In this document: positions 32,868 through 44,732 of the stretch, one piece after another
How positions within the stretch are numbered: the first letter of the stretch is position 1
Layout of the letters: each line of letters opens with the position of its first letter
NCBI RefSeq assembly: GCF_010730745.1
Contig: NZ_AP022615.1
Coordinates: 4,712,001-4,776,000, forward strand
Direction: 5' to 3'
From: Mycobacterium heidelbergense
Lineage (GTDB): Bacteria; Actinomycetota; Actinomycetes; Mycobacteriales; Mycobacteriaceae
Length of the DNA stretch: 64,000 nucleotides
Position numbers and translations under genes: made by a program
Notes under the pieces: generated by a model
The model's database searches: none
Told to the model about the DNA's origin: nothing
What the model saw: the letters and a program-made list of their open reading frames with translations, nothing else

Positions 32868-33275
32868 TTATGAGGTGGCGCTGGCCCGCTTTTGCGCAGC
32901 AGCGGCGACCTTCGCAGGCCGGCGAGTCAGCCGCGCCGAGCTGGCTTGGCGCTTCTTTTTAGGCGGAACCTTCGCAGGCTCACTCACGGGTCCCGTTGTC
33001 CTATCGTGGAGGTTATCGATCGGGCGGACGTCAAACATTAGGCCGACAGACGGCAGCATATTCACAAGCGCATCCAAGCTGAACTTGTGTAGTTTGCCGT
33101 TCATCAAATCCGAAACCCTTGGCTGGTTGACGTGAAGAATTTCTGCAGCCTCAGTCTGGGTCCAACCACGTTCCTTGATCCGCTCCTCGATAGCGATCAT
33201 CAGAAGCGAACGCGCGGTGAGGTTCGCCGCCTCCTCCGGAGTGTCGGCGATGTCGTAGAATACGCTCTTAGCCAC
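32868..33275 (-). CDS. XRE-family antitoxin of a HigBA-like module
   Basis: A 135-aa protein. The HTH is at residues 28-75 (ERIKERGWTQTEAAEILHVNQPRVSDLMNGKLHKFSLDALVNML), with a basic Lys/Ala tail (PPKKKRQASSARLTRRPAKVA). It starts GTG 33275 and overlaps the stop of the upstream toxin gene by eight bases, giving the toxin-first order of HigBA modules. Its toxin is frameshifted. The antitoxin is intact. Confidence 0.85.
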   Translation of the reverse strand: MAKSVFYDIADTPEEAANLTARSLLMIAIEERIKERGWTQTEAAEILHVNQPRVSDLMNGKLHKFSLDALVNMLPSVGLMFDVRPIDNLHDRTTGPVSEPAKVPPKKKRQASSARLTRRPAKVAAAAQKRASATS

Positions 33276-33595
33276 CTTTTGCCTCCTTATATCGCCGTTT
33301 AGCCTTCTCGATGTCTTTCTGCGGGGTTCGTTGTGTCTTCTTCTCAAAGACGTGCAGGACGTAAACGGTCTCCCGAAACTTCGCGACATACATAAGGCGA
33401 GCGATGCCGTCCGGATCGGACACTCGAATCTCATAAGTGCCTGCACCAATGTCAGGCATGGGTTTGTAGTTGTTCGGCATCAGCCCGAGCTGGACTCGAA
33501 GTAGCTCGTGACCAAGATCAAAGCTGCGTCGCAGCCCGAAGCTCACGGATGTCGCTGCGTGTGGTGCCAAGCCATTCAACGAGCCTCAACTCCAC
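33268..33595 (-). pseudogene. RelE/HigB-type (Gp49-like) toxin, probably frameshifted
   Basis: The first 20 or so codons (VELRLVEWLGTTRSDIREL) from GTG 33595 are in one frame, which stops at 33518. The rest (RSFDLGHELLRVQLGLMP, DGIARLMYVAKFRETVYVLHVFEKKTQ) is in another. The switch lies near 33525-33535. Alternatively a TTG at 33579 opens the second frame directly, giving 103 aa with a non-homologous N-terminus. Gp49-like toxins need the N-terminal helix, so activity is doubtful. Confidence 0.75.
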
Positions 33596-33757
33596 GCCAG
33601 CTACTATATCAGCACCAATATAACCCGTGCGGTGGTTCCCATGTGGAAGCAAGCCAACTTGGATAGGCGACGTCACTTGAGTGGCTGCCGAGGGTTCGGT
33701 GTTCACTCGCCAGGGACTACCAACCCGCTGGCGCACCAAAAGGCCCCAAACGGAAAA

Positions 33758-33786
33758 AGTTCCGAACCTAATGCAGGTTCGGAACT
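33758..33786 (-). terminator. rho-independent terminator of tRNA-Pro
   Basis: On the minus strand AGTTCCGAACCT, a five-base loop, and AGGTTCGGAACT form a perfect 12-bp stem followed by TTTTT. It lies 28 bases after the tRNA-Pro 3' end. Confidence 0.85.
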
Positions 33787-33814
33787 ATTCCGATGTCCTG
33801 AGACATCACATGCG

Positions 33815-33888
33815 TCGGGCTGACAGGATTTGAACCTGCGACCCCTACACCCCCAGTGTAGTGCGCTACCAAGCTGCGCCACAGCCCG
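33815..33888 (-). tRNA. tRNA-Pro (anticodon GGG)
   Basis: A 74-nt minus-strand tRNA. The acceptor stem CGGGCTG pairs with CAGCCCG. The D arm has GCGCAGCTTGGTAGCGC. The anticodon stem CTACA/TGTAG encloses the loop CTGGGGG, so the anticodon is GGG. The T arm has GGTTCAAATCC, and the discriminator is A. CCA is not encoded. A strong terminator follows. It sits between the accessory and core regions, a usual integration site for mobile DNA. Confidence 0.93.
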
Positions 33889-34305
33889 CTAGTCCGCCGC
33901 AACAATTCGGCAGACGCGAGGGAACGATACCTCAGTGTTGAACCCGACTATTCGCAGGGCATGCCGGTGAGCACGTGGGAGGGTTCCAGCGCTGACGGTG
34001 GGCAGCGGCTGGGCTGGTTGTGCCTCGATTTGGTGTGTGTCGCGCCGGGCGGCGATTTTCAGAGAGTCTGGGCACGCCTGCTGTCTACCGTCCAGGTCAA
34101 CCGATACGCCGTAAGCCATGGCGTTTCAAATCGTCCAGTTACACGTTCATAGCGGTCGGCTAAAGCGCCGACCTGCCGGGAAACGTCGGACGCCGCTGGG
34201 ATCATGGCATCTGTGGACGCATGAACCTCACACATTGTGCCGAAGCCGCGAACACCACCAACGAAATGGGAAAAGCGTGCTACCGCTACTTCCTGAGGGG
34301 GGCAA

Positions 34306-34337
34306 GTGGTCACAGGTTCAAATCCCGTCAGCCCAAC
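34306..34337 (+). other. tRNA 3'-end fragment (T arm and acceptor)
   Basis: Contains CACAGGTTCAAATCCCGTCAGCCC, closely matching the T arm and acceptor 3' strand of the nearby tRNA-Pro but in the opposite orientation. No matching 5' half was found. Read antisense it gives the peptide LTGFEPVT, typical of tRNA 3' ends. Such fragments are usually attachment-site remnants of integrated elements. Confidence 0.65.
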
Positions 34338-34429
34338 CGCATGGCGTCTCTGGACACCGGAACGGTTTCGAGCCCGGATTGGTTTCAGAACCATTCCACA
34401 AGGATGGCGCGACATAGGGTGCGACACGG

Positions 34430-34435
34430 TAATAT
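34430..34435 (+). promoter_or_regulatory. probable -10 element of the nuclease gene, implying a leaderless mRNA
   Basis: TAATAT lies six bases upstream of the ATG at 34442, the spacing expected if transcription begins at or near the start codon. No ribosome-binding sequence is visible. Confidence 0.5.
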
Positions 34436-34441
34436 CGTGTC

Positions 34442-35230
34442 ATGAGGCGCTATTCGGACACCCAATTGATTGGGGCCGTCCGGGCTTCTCGCTCCTGGCG
34501 CGGCGTCCTGCGAGCGTTGGGCCTCGCTGCCACCTCCGCGGCTGCTATGCGCTCCGTACGCGCCCACGCCGACCGGCTTGGACTCGACTACAGCCACTTC
34601 ACTGGCCAGCGACGCTGGACCGACCAACAGCTCGCCGCTGCCATCGGATCTGCTACGAGCTGGGCTCAGGTCGCAGAGAAGCTCGGGCTGGCCGGCGGAT
34701 CAAGTACGACGACAATACGCGGACACGCCGTACGACTCGGTCTCGATACCGCCCACCTGGCCCCGCCACGAAAGCCGCAGACACCAACGCTCATGATGCG
34801 TCCGGAACGCGCCAATCTGGCCAGAGCGGGCTCGCTCATGGCAGCGGCATGGTTCGAGCTGTGTGGCCGTTCCGTCTCCTGGCCGCTTGAGCCGTGCCGC
34901 TACGACCTCCTGGTTTGGACTGGCGCCGCAGCCCAACGCATCCAAGTCAAGACGACCACGGTGAAGCAAGGGGGCGCGTGGACCGCATGGATTTCCAATT
35001 CCGGCAAGGAACGCGCGACATATGGCCCGGACGAGATCGACTACTTCTTCGTTATCGACGGTGACTTCGGCTACTACCTGATCCCCGTAGCGGCCGTCGG
35101 CGGTCTGACGGCGATCCGGCTCGCGGCGTATTCGGAGTACCGGCTGCTCGCCGCTGCACCGGTCGACGACGACCTACCCGACTGCGTTAACGCCGCTTCG
35201 GCCCCCGCTTTTCGCGGACCCGCACGTTGA
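34442..35230 (+). CDS. PD-(D/E)XK nuclease with tandem HTH-like repeats
   Basis: A 262-aa protein. Two imperfect repeats occupy residues 1-110: [26 protein letters not shown] and [26 protein letters not shown], each a short HTH. A PD-(D/E)XK endonuclease-like domain follows: [19 protein letters not shown], then [14 protein letters not shown], giving the catalytic D and QxK, and [15 protein letters not shown]. It resembles the group I intron-associated PD-(D/E)XK family. It is next to a tRNA fragment and its tail overlaps der by 44 bases head-on, suggesting a late arrival. A homing or defence nuclease is possible. Confidence 0.75.
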   Translation: MRRYSDTQLIGAVRASRSWRGVLRALGLAATSAAAMRSVRAHADRLGLDYSHFTGQRRWTDQQLAAAIGSATSWAQVAEKLGLAGGSSTTTIRGHAVRLGLDTAHLAPPRKPQTPTLMMRPERANLARAGSLMAAAWFELCGRSVSWPLEPCRYDLLVWTGAAAQRIQVKTTTVKQGGAWTAWISNSGKERATYGPDEIDYFFVIDGDFGYYLIPVAAVGGLTAIRLAAYSEYRLLAAAPVDDDLPDCVNAASAPAFRGPAR

Positions 35231-36584
35231 TCCGGATCGGGCTGCCCTCGAAGCCGAACGTCTCGCGCAGCCGCCGCTCCAGGAAACGCCGATAGCCGGC
35301 CTCCAGAAAACCCGTGGTGAACAGCACGAACGTCGGCGGGCGTGCGGTGGCCTGGGTGGCGAAGAGGATGCGCGGCTGCTTGCCCCCACGCACCGGCGGC
35401 GGCGTCGCCGCGACGACCTCCTTGAGCCAGGAATTCAGCGGGCCGGTCGCAATCCTGGTGTCCCAGGACGCCAGCGCGGTTTCCATCGCCGGCACCAGCT
35501 TCTGCACCGCCCGACCCGTCTTGGCGGAGACGTTGACCCGCTGCGCCCACCGCAGCTGCGTCAGCTCGCGGTCGATCTCGCGCTCCAGCAGTTCGCGACG
35601 GTCCTCATCGACCAGGTCCCACTTGTTGAAGGCCAGCACCAGCGCGCGGCCGGCCTCGATCACCATCGACAACACCCGCTGATCCTGTTCGGTCAACGGC
35701 TCCGACGCGTCGATCAGCACGATCACCACCTCGGCGGCATCGATGGCCGAGTGGGTGCGCACCGAGGCGTAGAACTCGTGCCCGCTGGCCTGGCCGACCT
35801 TGCGCCGCAGGCCGGCGGTGTCGACGAACCGCCACACCCTGCCGCCCAATTCGATGAGCGAGTCCACGGGATCCACCGTCGTCCCGGCGACCTCGTGCAC
35901 CACCGAACGTTGGTCCCCCGCAAGCTTGTTCAGCAGCGAGCTCTTGCCGACGTTGGGCTTGCCGACCAGCGCCACCCGCCGGGGACCGCCCGGCGCCGGC
36001 GCCGCTTCGGACACCACCGGCATCGCGGCCAGCACCGCGTCGAGCAGATCGGCGACGCCGCGACCGTGCATCGCGCTGATCGCGTGCGGCTCACCGAGAC
36101 CCAGCGACCACAACGCTGCCGCGTCGGCTTCTGCCTTATCGTTGTCGACCTTGTTGGCGGCCAAGAAGACTGGTTTACCCGACCGGAGCAGGATGCGGGC
36201 CGCGGCCTCGTCGGCGGCGGTGGCGCCCACGGTGGCGTCCACCACCAGGACCACCGCATCGGCGGTGCGCATGGCCACCGACGCCTGCTCGGCCACCAGC
36301 CGCTGCAAACCCTTGGCGTCGGGCTCCCATCCCCCCGTGTCCTGCACGACGAAGCGGCGTCCGGTCCACAGCGCCTCGTAGGACACCCGGTCCCTCGTCA
36401 CGCCGGGAACGTCCTGCACCACCGCCTCACGCCGGCCCAGGATGCGGTTGACCAACGTCGACTTTCCGACGTTGGGCCGGCCCACGATCGCCACCACGGG
36501 CGCGGGGCCAGCGTCCTCCGCTAGCTCAAAGTCGGAATCGACGGTCTCCCAGTCGCTTTCGTCGCTCCACGTGCCCTTGGTCAC
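35187..36584 (-). CDS. der: ribosome-assembly GTPase Der (EngA)
   Basis: A 465-aa GTPase with two G domains in tandem: first [16 protein letters not shown] with the G3 DTGGW, second [16 protein letters not shown] with DTAGL, NKWD and a C-terminal KH-like domain ending in basic residues ([11 protein letters not shown]). Needed for 50S subunit maturation in bacteria. Starts GTG 36584, overlapping cmk by four bases. The last gene of the parA-scpA-scpB-rluB-cmk-der operon; corresponds to Rv1713. The 3' end overlaps the convergent nuclease gene. Confidence 0.97.
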   Translation of the reverse strand: MTKGTWSDESDWETVDSDFELAEDAGPAPVVAIVGRPNVGKSTLVNRILGRREAVVQDVPGVTRDRVSYEALWTGRRFVVQDTGGWEPDAKGLQRLVAEQASVAMRTADAVVLVVDATVGATAADEAAARILLRSGKPVFLAANKVDNDKAEADAAALWSLGLGEPHAISAMHGRGVADLLDAVLAAMPVVSEAAPAPGGPRRVALVGKPNVGKSSLLNKLAGDQRSVVHEVAGTTVDPVDSLIELGGRVWRFVDTAGLRRKVGQASGHEFYASVRTHSAIDAAEVVIVLIDASEPLTEQDQRVLSMVIEAGRALVLAFNKWDLVDEDRRELLEREIDRELTQLRWAQRVNVSAKTGRAVQKLVPAMETALASWDTRIATGPLNSWLKEVVAATPPPVRGGKQPRILFATQATARPPTFVLFTTGFLEAGYRRFLERRLRETFGFEGSPIRINVRVREKRGPKRR

Positions 36585-37270
36585 CGCACCGCCCCGCTTC
36601 GCTGCTTGACCAACTCCAGCAGGTGAGCGATCACCTGAGCCTCGGTCATCTCGCTGGTGTCGACGATCACCGCGTCGGGGGCCGCGCGCAGCGGCGACAC
36701 CGGCCGGGTGGAATCGAGATGGTCGCGGCGGCGCACGTCGGCCAGCACGCCCTCATAGTCGTCGACCAGACCCGACGCGACGTTCTGATCGTTGCGCCGC
36801 CGCGCCCGGGTTTCGGCCGACGCGGTCAGGAAGATCTTCACGGGCGCGTCGGGCAAGACCACGGTCCCGATGTCCCGGCCCTCGACGACGACGCTGCCCG
36901 GGCCGGCGGCCATCGCCCGCTGCAGCCCGACGAGCCGGGCCCGCACGGCGGGAACCGACGACACCGCCGAGACCGCGCGGGTGACTGCGTCGCCGCGGAT
37001 CTCGGACGAAACATCCTCTCCGTCAAGGCAGTAGCGATCCCCGGCGGGATCGGGGTCCACCGACATCCGCACCGCCTCCCCGATCTGCCCGACGGCTTCG
37101 GCGTCCGTCGGGTCGATTCCGGCGCGCAGCACCGCCAGCGTCACCATCCGGTACATCGCGCCGGTGTCCAGGTAGCGCGCCCCCAGCGCACGCGCCAATC
37201 CCTGTGACACCGAAGACTTCCCGGTTCCGGCCGGACCGTCGATGGCGACAGCGATCCCGTTGCCACTCAC
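36581..37270 (-). CDS. cmk: cytidylate kinase
   Basis: A 229-aa P-loop kinase converting CMP and dCMP to the diphosphates. P-loop [27 protein letters not shown], the substrate-binding [23 protein letters not shown], and the lid [20 protein letters not shown]. Length as expected. GTGA overlaps join it to rluB upstream and der downstream. Corresponds to Rv1712. Confidence 0.97.
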   Translation of the reverse strand: MSGNGIAVAIDGPAGTGKSSVSQGLARALGARYLDTGAMYRMVTLAVLRAGIDPTDAEAVGQIGEAVRMSVDPDPAGDRYCLDGEDVSSEIRGDAVTRAVSAVSSVPAVRARLVGLQRAMAAGPGSVVVEGRDIGTVVLPDAPVKIFLTASAETRARRRNDQNVASGLVDDYEGVLADVRRRDHLDSTRPVSPLRAAPDAVIVDTSEMTEAQVIAHLLELVKQRSGAVR

Positions 37271-38010
37271 AGGCCCACCGCCTTGTACAGCTGCCCGATC
37301 TCGTCGCGGCGCAGCGCCCGGATGCTGCCCGGGCGCTGCTCCCCCAACGACACCGCACCGATATCTGTGCGCACCAGCGCCTCCACCGGAAACCCCGCGG
37401 CCGCCAGCAGCCGGCGCACGATGCGATTGCGCCCCTCGTGTAACGTCAAGCGCACCAACGTCTTACCAGGAATGGCGTCTACCACCGCGAAATCGTCGAC
37501 CCGCGCCGGCCCGTCGTCCAACTCGATCCCGGCCCGCAGCTTCTTGCCCAGCCCGCGCGGCACCGACCCGGTGACCGTCGCCAGATACGTCTTGGGCACC
37601 TCGTGGGAGGGGTGCATCAACCGGTGTGCCAGCTCGCCGTCGTTGGTCAGCAGGATCAGCCCCTCCGTGTCGGCGTCCAACCGCCCGACGTGAAACAGTT
37701 TCTTGTTGCCCCGCACCCGGCGTTCGATCAGGTCGCCGATGCACGGCCGGCCGCGACCGTCGGACATGGTCGAGTGCATGCCGCGCGGCTTGTTCAGCGC
37801 CAGATACACCAGCGAGTCGTCGACGGCGACCCTGGCCCCGTCGACGCGGATCACCGATACGTCCGGGTCGACGCGGGTGCCCAGCTCGGTCACCACGTGT
37901 CCGTCCACCTCGACGCGGCCGTCGACGATCAACTTCTCGGCGGCCCGCCGCGACGCGATTCCGGCCTGGGACAACACTTTTTGCAGGCGGATCCCCTGGG
38001 GTTCGACCAT
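37267..38010 (-). CDS. rluB: 23S rRNA pseudouridine synthase (RluB type)
   Basis: A 247-aa pseudouridine synthase acting on 23S rRNA. S4-like RNA-binding domain at the N-terminus ([21 protein letters not shown]), catalytic aspartate in [19 protein letters not shown], then KTYLATV and [21 protein letters not shown] started at ATG 38010, which shares its A with the scpB stop (TGATG). Corresponds to Rv1711 in an unbroken operon. Confidence 0.96.
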   Translation of the reverse strand: MVEPQGIRLQKVLSQAGIASRRAAEKLIVDGRVEVDGHVVTELGTRVDPDVSVIRVDGARVAVDDSLVYLALNKPRGMHSTMSDGRGRPCIGDLIERRVRGNKKLFHVGRLDADTEGLILLTNDGELAHRLMHPSHEVPKTYLATVTGSVPRGLGKKLRAGIELDDGPARVDDFAVVDAIPGKTLVRLTLHEGRNRIVRRLLAAAGFPVEALVRTDIGAVSLGEQRPGSIRALRRDEIGQLYKAVGL

Positions 38011-38705
38011 CAATCCTGGTCCACGTCGAACGACAGCGCTTGTTCGGACGGCGGGCCGCCCGCGAGTTTGATGAAACGTGGCTCGCTGTCCAGGGATTCG
38101 CTCAGGTCCTCGATCGTGTCGACGTCGGGAAGCAACGGTGCGATATCGGGAAGCTCGGCCAGCGACTGCAACCCCAGGCGCTCCAGAAACAGCCCGGTGG
38201 TGGCGAACGTCGTCGCGCCGGTGTCGCCGTCGACCCCGGCTTCGGTGATCAGTCCGCGCGCCAGCAGGGTGCGCATGACAGCGTCGACGTTGACGCCGCG
38301 GACGGCGCTCACGCGCGCACGCGTCACCGGCTGCCGGTAGGCTACCACGGCCAGCGTTTCCAGCGCGGCCCGGGTGAGCTTGGACCGCGCCCCGTCCAGC
38401 AGCAGCTTTTCCACGTAGGGCGCGAACCGGGCGCGGGTGTACAGCCGCCAGCCCTCGCTGGTCTGACGCAGGTCGATGCCGCTGTCGCGCTCGGTGAGGT
38501 CGTCGGCCATCTGTCGCAGCCTGGCGGCGATCCGGTACACGGGCTGCTGCGTCGCCGCGGCCAGCGCCTCCACCGTCACCGGGGTATCCACCACCAGCAG
38601 CAGCGCCTCCAGCACCGCGCCGAGCTCGCCGGCGTCCATCGGCGCCGCCTCGGCGATCTCGATACCCAGGTCGACATCGGGCTCTTCGGGCTCGGATTCG
38701 GTCAT
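38010..38705 (-). CDS. scpB: segregation and condensation protein ScpB
   Basis: A 231-aa subunit of the SMC-ScpAB condensin. Winged-helix halves: LGAVLEALLLVVDTPVTVEALAAAT and ARSKLTRAALETLAVVAYRQPVTRARVSAVRGVNVDAVMRTLLARGLI. Acidic N- and C-termini. Starts ATG 38705, overlapping scpA by ATGA. Corresponds to Rv1710. Confidence 0.96.
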   Translation of the reverse strand: MTESEPEEPDVDLGIEIAEAAPMDAGELGAVLEALLLVVDTPVTVEALAAATQQPVYRIAARLRQMADDLTERDSGIDLRQTSEGWRLYTRARFAPYVEKLLLDGARSKLTRAALETLAVVAYRQPVTRARVSAVRGVNVDAVMRTLLARGLITEAGVDGDTGATTFATTGLFLERLGLQSLAELPDIAPLLPDVDTIEDLSESLDSEPRFIKLAGGPPSEQALSFDVDQD

Positions 38706-39514
38706 TCGTCCCGCACTTCTACCGGACGTTCCCCGGTCCACGAAATTTGGAGCACGCCAAGCGGCTCTGACTGGTCGAATGCTACCGTCCGGGTCCGATA
38801 CAGTTCGAGCAGCGCCAGGAAGCGCCCGACGACCTCCATCGGCGCCTGACAGTCCGCGACGAGCTCGGAAAACGTCGCCCAGCGGCCGCTGCCCCGCGCT
38901 TCCAGGATGGCCAGCAGTTTCTCGGCCTGCTCGGGAACCGAGACCTTCACCTCATGCAGGTGCCCGGTGTCCACCGTCGGGACCCGGCGGGGGGTGAAGG
39001 CGACCGCGGCGATCTCGGCGAACCGTTGCGCGTCGACGCCGAGCATCACCTCGGGGAGCAGGTCGGTGAACCGGTCCTCCAGCGACACCGCGCGCGGATA
39101 GCTGCGCAGCGCGGCGGCCTCCAGCTCGGCGAACATCTCCGCGACGTGCTTGAACGCCCGGTACTGCAGCAGCCGGGCGAACAGCAGGTCGCGCACCTCC
39201 AGCAGCGCCAGGTCCTCCTCGTCGTCGACCTGTCCGGCCGGCAGCAGCCGCGCGGCCTTGAGGTCCAGCAGCGTCGCGGCGACCACCAGGAAAGCCGTGG
39301 TCTCCTCCAGGCTCAGCTCGGGACCGATCTGGCGGGTGTAGGCGATGAAGTCGTCGGTGACTTGGTGCAGCGCCACCTCGGTGACGTCGAGGCGGTGCGC
39401 GAAGATCAGCTGCAGCAGCAGATCGAACGGCCCCTCGAAGTTGGTTAGGCGAACTTGGAAACCGGTCGAGAAGCCGTTCTGCTGTGGCGCCTCACTCGTC
39501 AGCTGGGGGTTCAC
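38702..39514 (-). CDS. scpA: segregation and condensation protein ScpA
   Basis: A 270-aa kleisin subunit of the SMC complex: FQVRLTNFEGPFDLLLQLI, RLDVTEVALHQVTDDFIAY, TTAFLVVAATLLDLKAARLLP and a C-terminal winged-helix (FLALLELYRTRTVAFDQ). Starts GTG 39514, overlapping the parA stop (GTGA). Upstream in-frame sequence is antisense-like and not coding. Corresponds to Rv1709. Confidence 0.96.
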   Translation of the reverse strand: MNPQLTSEAPQQNGFSTGFQVRLTNFEGPFDLLLQLIFAHRLDVTEVALHQVTDDFIAYTRQIGPELSLEETTAFLVVAATLLDLKAARLLPAGQVDDEEDLALLEVRDLLFARLLQYRAFKHVAEMFAELEAAALRSYPRAVSLEDRFTDLLPEVMLGVDAQRFAEIAAVAFTPRRVPTVDTGHLHEVKVSVPEQAEKLLAILEARGSGRWATFSELVADCQAPMEVVGRFLALLELYRTRTVAFDQSEPLGVLQISWTGERPVEVRDE

Positions 39515-40374
39515 GCGCCGAATCGGTCGATGAACTCGCGCGCCAGGGCGCGGTAGGCGATGGCGCCCGCCGACTTCGGCGCCCAGGTGGTGATGGGTTC
39601 GCCCGCGACGCTGGTTTCCGGGAACCGGACGGTGCGGGTGATCACGGTGTCGAACACCAGGTCGCCGAACCGCTCCACGACGCGGGCCATCACCTCGCGC
39701 GAGTTGACCGTGCGGGGGTCGTAGCGGGTGAGCAGGATGCCGCTGATCTCCAGCTTCGGGTTGAGCCGGTCGCGCACCTTGTCGACGGTGTCGGTGAGCA
39801 ACGCCAGGCCGCGCAGCGAGAAGAACTCGCACTCGGTGGGGATCACGACCCCATCCGCGCAGGCCAGACCGTTGACCGTGAGCAGACCCAGCGACGGCTG
39901 GCAGTCGATCAGCACGTAGTCGTAGCGATCGAGCACCGGATGCAGCGCCCGCGCCAGGGTCTGCTCGCGCCCGACCTCGTTGACCAGTTGGATCTCGGCG
40001 GCCGACAGGTCGATGTTGCTGGGCACCAGGTCCATGTGCTTGATCCGGGTGGAGATCAGCACGTCGTCAACCGACACTCGCGGCTCCACCAGCACGTTGT
40101 GGATCGTCTTTTCCAGCTCGTAGTGCGGAACTCCCAGGCCCGCCGACAGGGCGCCCTGCGGGTCCATGTCGACCAGCAGCACCCGCCTGCCGTACTCCGC
40201 GAGCGCGGCGCCCAGGTTGATCGTCGACGTGGTCTTCCCGACGCCGCCCTTCTGGTTGCACATCGCGACGACCTTGGCCGGGCCGTGCGAGGTGCGCGGC
40301 TCCGGCTCGGGGATCGCCCGCGGCGGACGTCCCGTCAGGCCGACCTCGACGCCGCTGTCGCGGTGCTCGGTCAT
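39511..40374 (-). CDS. ParA/Soj-family ATPase
   Basis: A 287-aa deviant Walker ATPase: AMCNQKGGVGKTTSTINLGAAL, LLVDMDPQGALSAGLG, LIDCQPSLGLLTVNG. A 40-residue Pro/Arg-rich N-terminal tail precedes it. Heads the operon with scpAB, so it probably helps chromosome organisation; corresponds to Rv1708 rather than the origin-proximal parA. Starts ATG 40374. Confidence 0.94.
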   Translation of the reverse strand: MTEHRDSGVEVGLTGRPPRAIPEPEPRTSHGPAKVVAMCNQKGGVGKTTSTINLGAALAEYGRRVLLVDMDPQGALSAGLGVPHYELEKTIHNVLVEPRVSVDDVLISTRIKHMDLVPSNIDLSAAEIQLVNEVGREQTLARALHPVLDRYDYVLIDCQPSLGLLTVNGLACADGVVIPTECEFFSLRGLALLTDTVDKVRDRLNPKLEISGILLTRYDPRTVNSREVMARVVERFGDLVFDTVITRTVRFPETSVAGEPITTWAPKSAGAIAYRALAREFIDRFGA

Positions 40375-40567
40375 GCCCGGGGTGGTCGGGAGGTGAACAT
40401 CGCAGGAAAGTCTAACGGCTTCGAGCGCTTACGCCGGGCGACCCGCAGGCAACTAACCAGCCAATATGAAGCAAGTGTCGCCGAGAGGGCGCCCGGGCGC
40501 GCCGAGAGTTAACATCAGTCACACCAGCACCATTGGACTCCCCGCGGCGGGACTATCGTGGTTCGTC

Positions 40568-41320
40568 ATGGACCTCAAGCGGCGCATACCCATCTTGCGG
40601 TGGTCGGTCTGGCGGATGGCCACTGCGACGCGCAACATCACGACCACAGGCCAAATCGGTGACGGACGCGAAGCGGCCGCGGTCGAATACGTGCTCAAGA
40701 ACGCCCGGGCCGGCGACGTCGACGACGTGCTGGCCACCATCGACAAGTTCGCCTACGAAAAGTCGATCCTGATCAATGTCGGCGACGAGAAGGGGCTGCT
40801 GCTTGACACCGCCGTACGTCGCGCCAATCCCGCCCTCGCGCTGGAGCTGGGCACCTACTGTGGCTACGGCGCGCTACGGATCGCCAGGGCGGCTCCCGAC
40901 GCCAAGGTGTATTCCGTCGAACTCGCCGAGGCCAACGCCGCCAACGCCCGGCGGATCTGGGAGCACGCCGGCGTGGCTGCCCGGGTGACGTGCGTCGTCG
41001 GAACCATCGGCGATGGCGGGGGCACGCTGGACGTGCTCGCCAATGAGCACGGATTTGGCTCCGGTGCACTCGATTTCGTGTTTCTCGACCACGACAAGGA
41101 CGCCTACCTGGACGACCTGAACAGCATCCTGGACCGGGGCTGGCTCCACCCGGGCACGGTCGTGGTCGCTGACAACGTCAGGATCCCAGGCGCGCCAAAA
41201 TATCGCGAATACATGCGCCGGCAGCAGGGCAAGCGGTGGAACACCGTCGAGCACAAGGCGCACCTCGAATACCAGTCACTGGTGTCCGACCTGGTGCTGG
41301 AGTCCGACTACCTCGGCTAG
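40568..41320 (+). CDS. O-methyltransferase (catechol-O-methyltransferase-like)
   Basis: A 250-aa SAM-dependent methyltransferase, Rv1703c-like. SAM site LALELGTYCGYGALRIA, VYSVELAEANAANARRIW, metal-binding FVFLDHDKDAYLDDL and VVADNVRIPGAPKYREYM. I started it at ATG 40568 (MDLKRRIPILRW). It is transcribed opposite to both neighbours. In M. tuberculosis several genes (an HNH gene, cycA and PPE genes) also lie here; in this window the gene stands alone between parA and xerD. Confidence 0.9.
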   Translation: MDLKRRIPILRWSVWRMATATRNITTTGQIGDGREAAAVEYVLKNARAGDVDDVLATIDKFAYEKSILINVGDEKGLLLDTAVRRANPALALELGTYCGYGALRIARAAPDAKVYSVELAEANAANARRIWEHAGVAARVTCVVGTIGDGGGTLDVLANEHGFGSGALDFVFLDHDKDAYLDDLNSILDRGWLHPGTVVVADNVRIPGAPKYREYMRRQQGKRWNTVEHKAHLEYQSLVSDLVLESDYLG

Positions 41321-41330
41321 AGCTCCCGGG

Positions 41331-42265
41331 CTATTGCGCGCGCGGGTGCGCCCCCGCCCACACCTCGCGCAGCGCGTGCACGGTGACCAGCGTGTAGATC
41401 TGCGTCGTCGTCACCGAAGCGTGGCCCAGCAACTCCTGCACGACCCGCACGTCTGCGCCGCCCTCGAGCAGGTGGGTGGCGAAGGAATGCCGCAGCATGT
41501 GCGGCGACACACCCGACGTGATGCCGGCGCGGTCGGCGGCGTCCTGCAGCACCTGCCATGCGCTTTGCCGGGACAGCCGCCCGCCGCGCGCGTTGAGGAA
41601 GATCGCGGGCGTCCCGCGGCCCCGGCGCGCCAGTCCCGGGCGGCCCCGCACCAGATACGCGTCGAGCGCCTCGATGGCGGGCCGCCCCACCGGCACTAGC
41701 CGCTGCTTGCCGCCCTTGCCGCGCAGCAGCACGGAGCGGGCCTGGGTGTCGATGTCGTCGACGTCGAGGCCGACGGCTTCGGAGATGCGTGATCCGGTGG
41801 AGTACAACAGTTCCAGCAGCGCTCGGTTGCGCAGGGTCAGCGGGCCGTCGCCGGGGCTGTCGCCGCCCGCGGCCTCCAGCAACGCCAGCACCTCGTCGAC
41901 CGTCAGGCTTTTCGGCAGCCGGCGGCCCGGCGTCGGGGGCCTGACGGCCCGCGCCACGTCCAGTTCGGTCAGGCCCTCGGCGGCGGCGAACCGGTGCAGG
42001 CCGCGCACCGCGATCAGCGCCCGCGCCGCCGAGACCGCCGACAACGCCGCCGTTCCGGACTCGGGATCGCCGCGGCGCAGTGCCACCAGGAACTCGCTGA
42101 CGTCGTCCTCGCCGACCTTGGCCAGATCGTGAATTCCGCGGTCGGACAAATGCTTGGTGTAGCGGCGGAGGTCGCGGCGATAGGAGCTCAGCGTGTTTTT
42201 CGCCACGCCCCGCTCGATCGTCAGGTGGTCGAGGTAGCCCTGCAGTTGCGTGTCGAGAGCCGCCG

Positions 42266-42269
<4 letters not shown>
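41331..42269 (-). CDS. xerD: tyrosine recombinase XerD
   Basis: A 312-aa recombinase that resolves chromosome dimers at dif with XerC. N-terminal SAM-like domain ([25 protein letters not shown]), catalytic R in [13 protein letters not shown] in [10 protein letters not shown], HxxR in [21 protein letters not shown] in [15 protein letters not shown] with the nucleophile Tyr. ATG 42269 overlaps the NUDIX stop (ATGA). Corresponds to Rv1701. Confidence 0.97.

Positions 42270-44732
<2,463 letters not shown>

Larger units (their letters stand above)
33889..34441. other. interval between tRNA-Pro and the nuclease gene
   Basis: About 550 bp without a convincing gene. The recognisable piece is the tRNA 3'-end-like fragment at 34306-34337. 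The last 20 bases form a probable promoter for the nuclease (TAATAT). Confidence 0.5.

Noticed and set aside
34210..34345. A second complete tRNA upstream of the nuclease
   Set aside because: Only the T arm and acceptor 3' strand are present; no matching 5' acceptor strand, D arm or anticodon loop.
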